5,464 nt of DNA. Origin: Marinilabiliaceae bacterium. GTDB taxonomy: Bacteria; Bacteroidota; Bacteroidia; Bacteroidales; Marinilabiliaceae. Shown here piece after piece: positions 5,407 through 5,464 of this stretch. The position numbers and the translations under genes are program-made. The notes below the pieces were generated by a model that saw only the letters and a program-made list of their open reading frames with translations, was not told the DNA's origin and made no database searches. The stretch is taken from the NCBI GenBank assembly GCA_027010905.1, contig JALVBA010000340.1, forward strand, positions 1 through 5,464, given 5' to 3'. Each line of letters begins with the position of its first letter. The first letter of the stretch is position 1.

Positions 5407-5464
5407 CAACCTCAAAAATAATGAAGATTGTAGTTTATTTATTTATATTTACGTAATCTTTATG

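Overview
This window most likely comes from an AT-rich member of the Bacteroidota, probably a Bacteroidales/Marinilabiliales-type or related marine or anaerobic lineage. Four things point there. None of the genes has a recognisable Shine-Dalgarno sequence, and start codons sit in A/T-rich leaders. A Bacteroidota-type promoter (TTG, spacer, TAnnTTTG) precedes the glutamate dehydrogenase gene. The glutamate dehydrogenase reads like the Bacteroides/Porphyromonas clade of that family. The leftmost gene encodes a signal-peptide protein built from long 'YYWVGGTGNW' modules, a type I associate with large secreted Bacteroidota proteins. The genus cannot be fixed from sequence alone.

Layout: (1) Positions 1-1514, minus strand, hold the first 504 codons of a large exported modular protein that runs off the left edge. 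It has a signal peptide, one complete module of about 337 residues and the first 140 or so residues of a second. (2) Positions 1515-2061 are a 547-bp divergent intergenic region with no credible gene. It contains several inverted repeats. The most notable is a 28-bp near-perfect palindrome lying on the predicted -7 element of the gdhA promoter, with a smaller palindrome on the -33 element. (3) Positions 2062-3399, plus strand, encode hexameric glutamate dehydrogenase, closed by a strong intrinsic terminator at 3414-3469. (4) Positions 3470-3558 are a short gap ending in a degenerate 6-7-bp TCAAAYA-like repeat that abuts the next start codon. (5) Positions 3559-4329 and 4345-5373, plus strand, encode a TatD-family metal-dependent hydrolase and a type I (AnsA-like) asparaginase, 15 bp apart and probably co-transcribed. 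(6) Positions 5374-5464 carry a T10 tract with a weak stem (possible terminator), then a possible promoter for a gene beyond the right edge.

Functionally, gdhA and ansA both handle ammonia and amino-acid nitrogen: glutamate to/from 2-oxoglutarate plus NH4+, and asparagine to aspartate plus NH4+. The terminator between them argues for separate transcription units. TatD is a housekeeping nuclease/hydrolase with no obvious metabolic link to ansA. The modular secreted protein is divergently transcribed and probably unrelated in function. I see no CRISPR array, transposase, tRNA, rRNA or phage gene. The least ordinary items are the modular secreted protein and the palindromes over the gdhA promoter.
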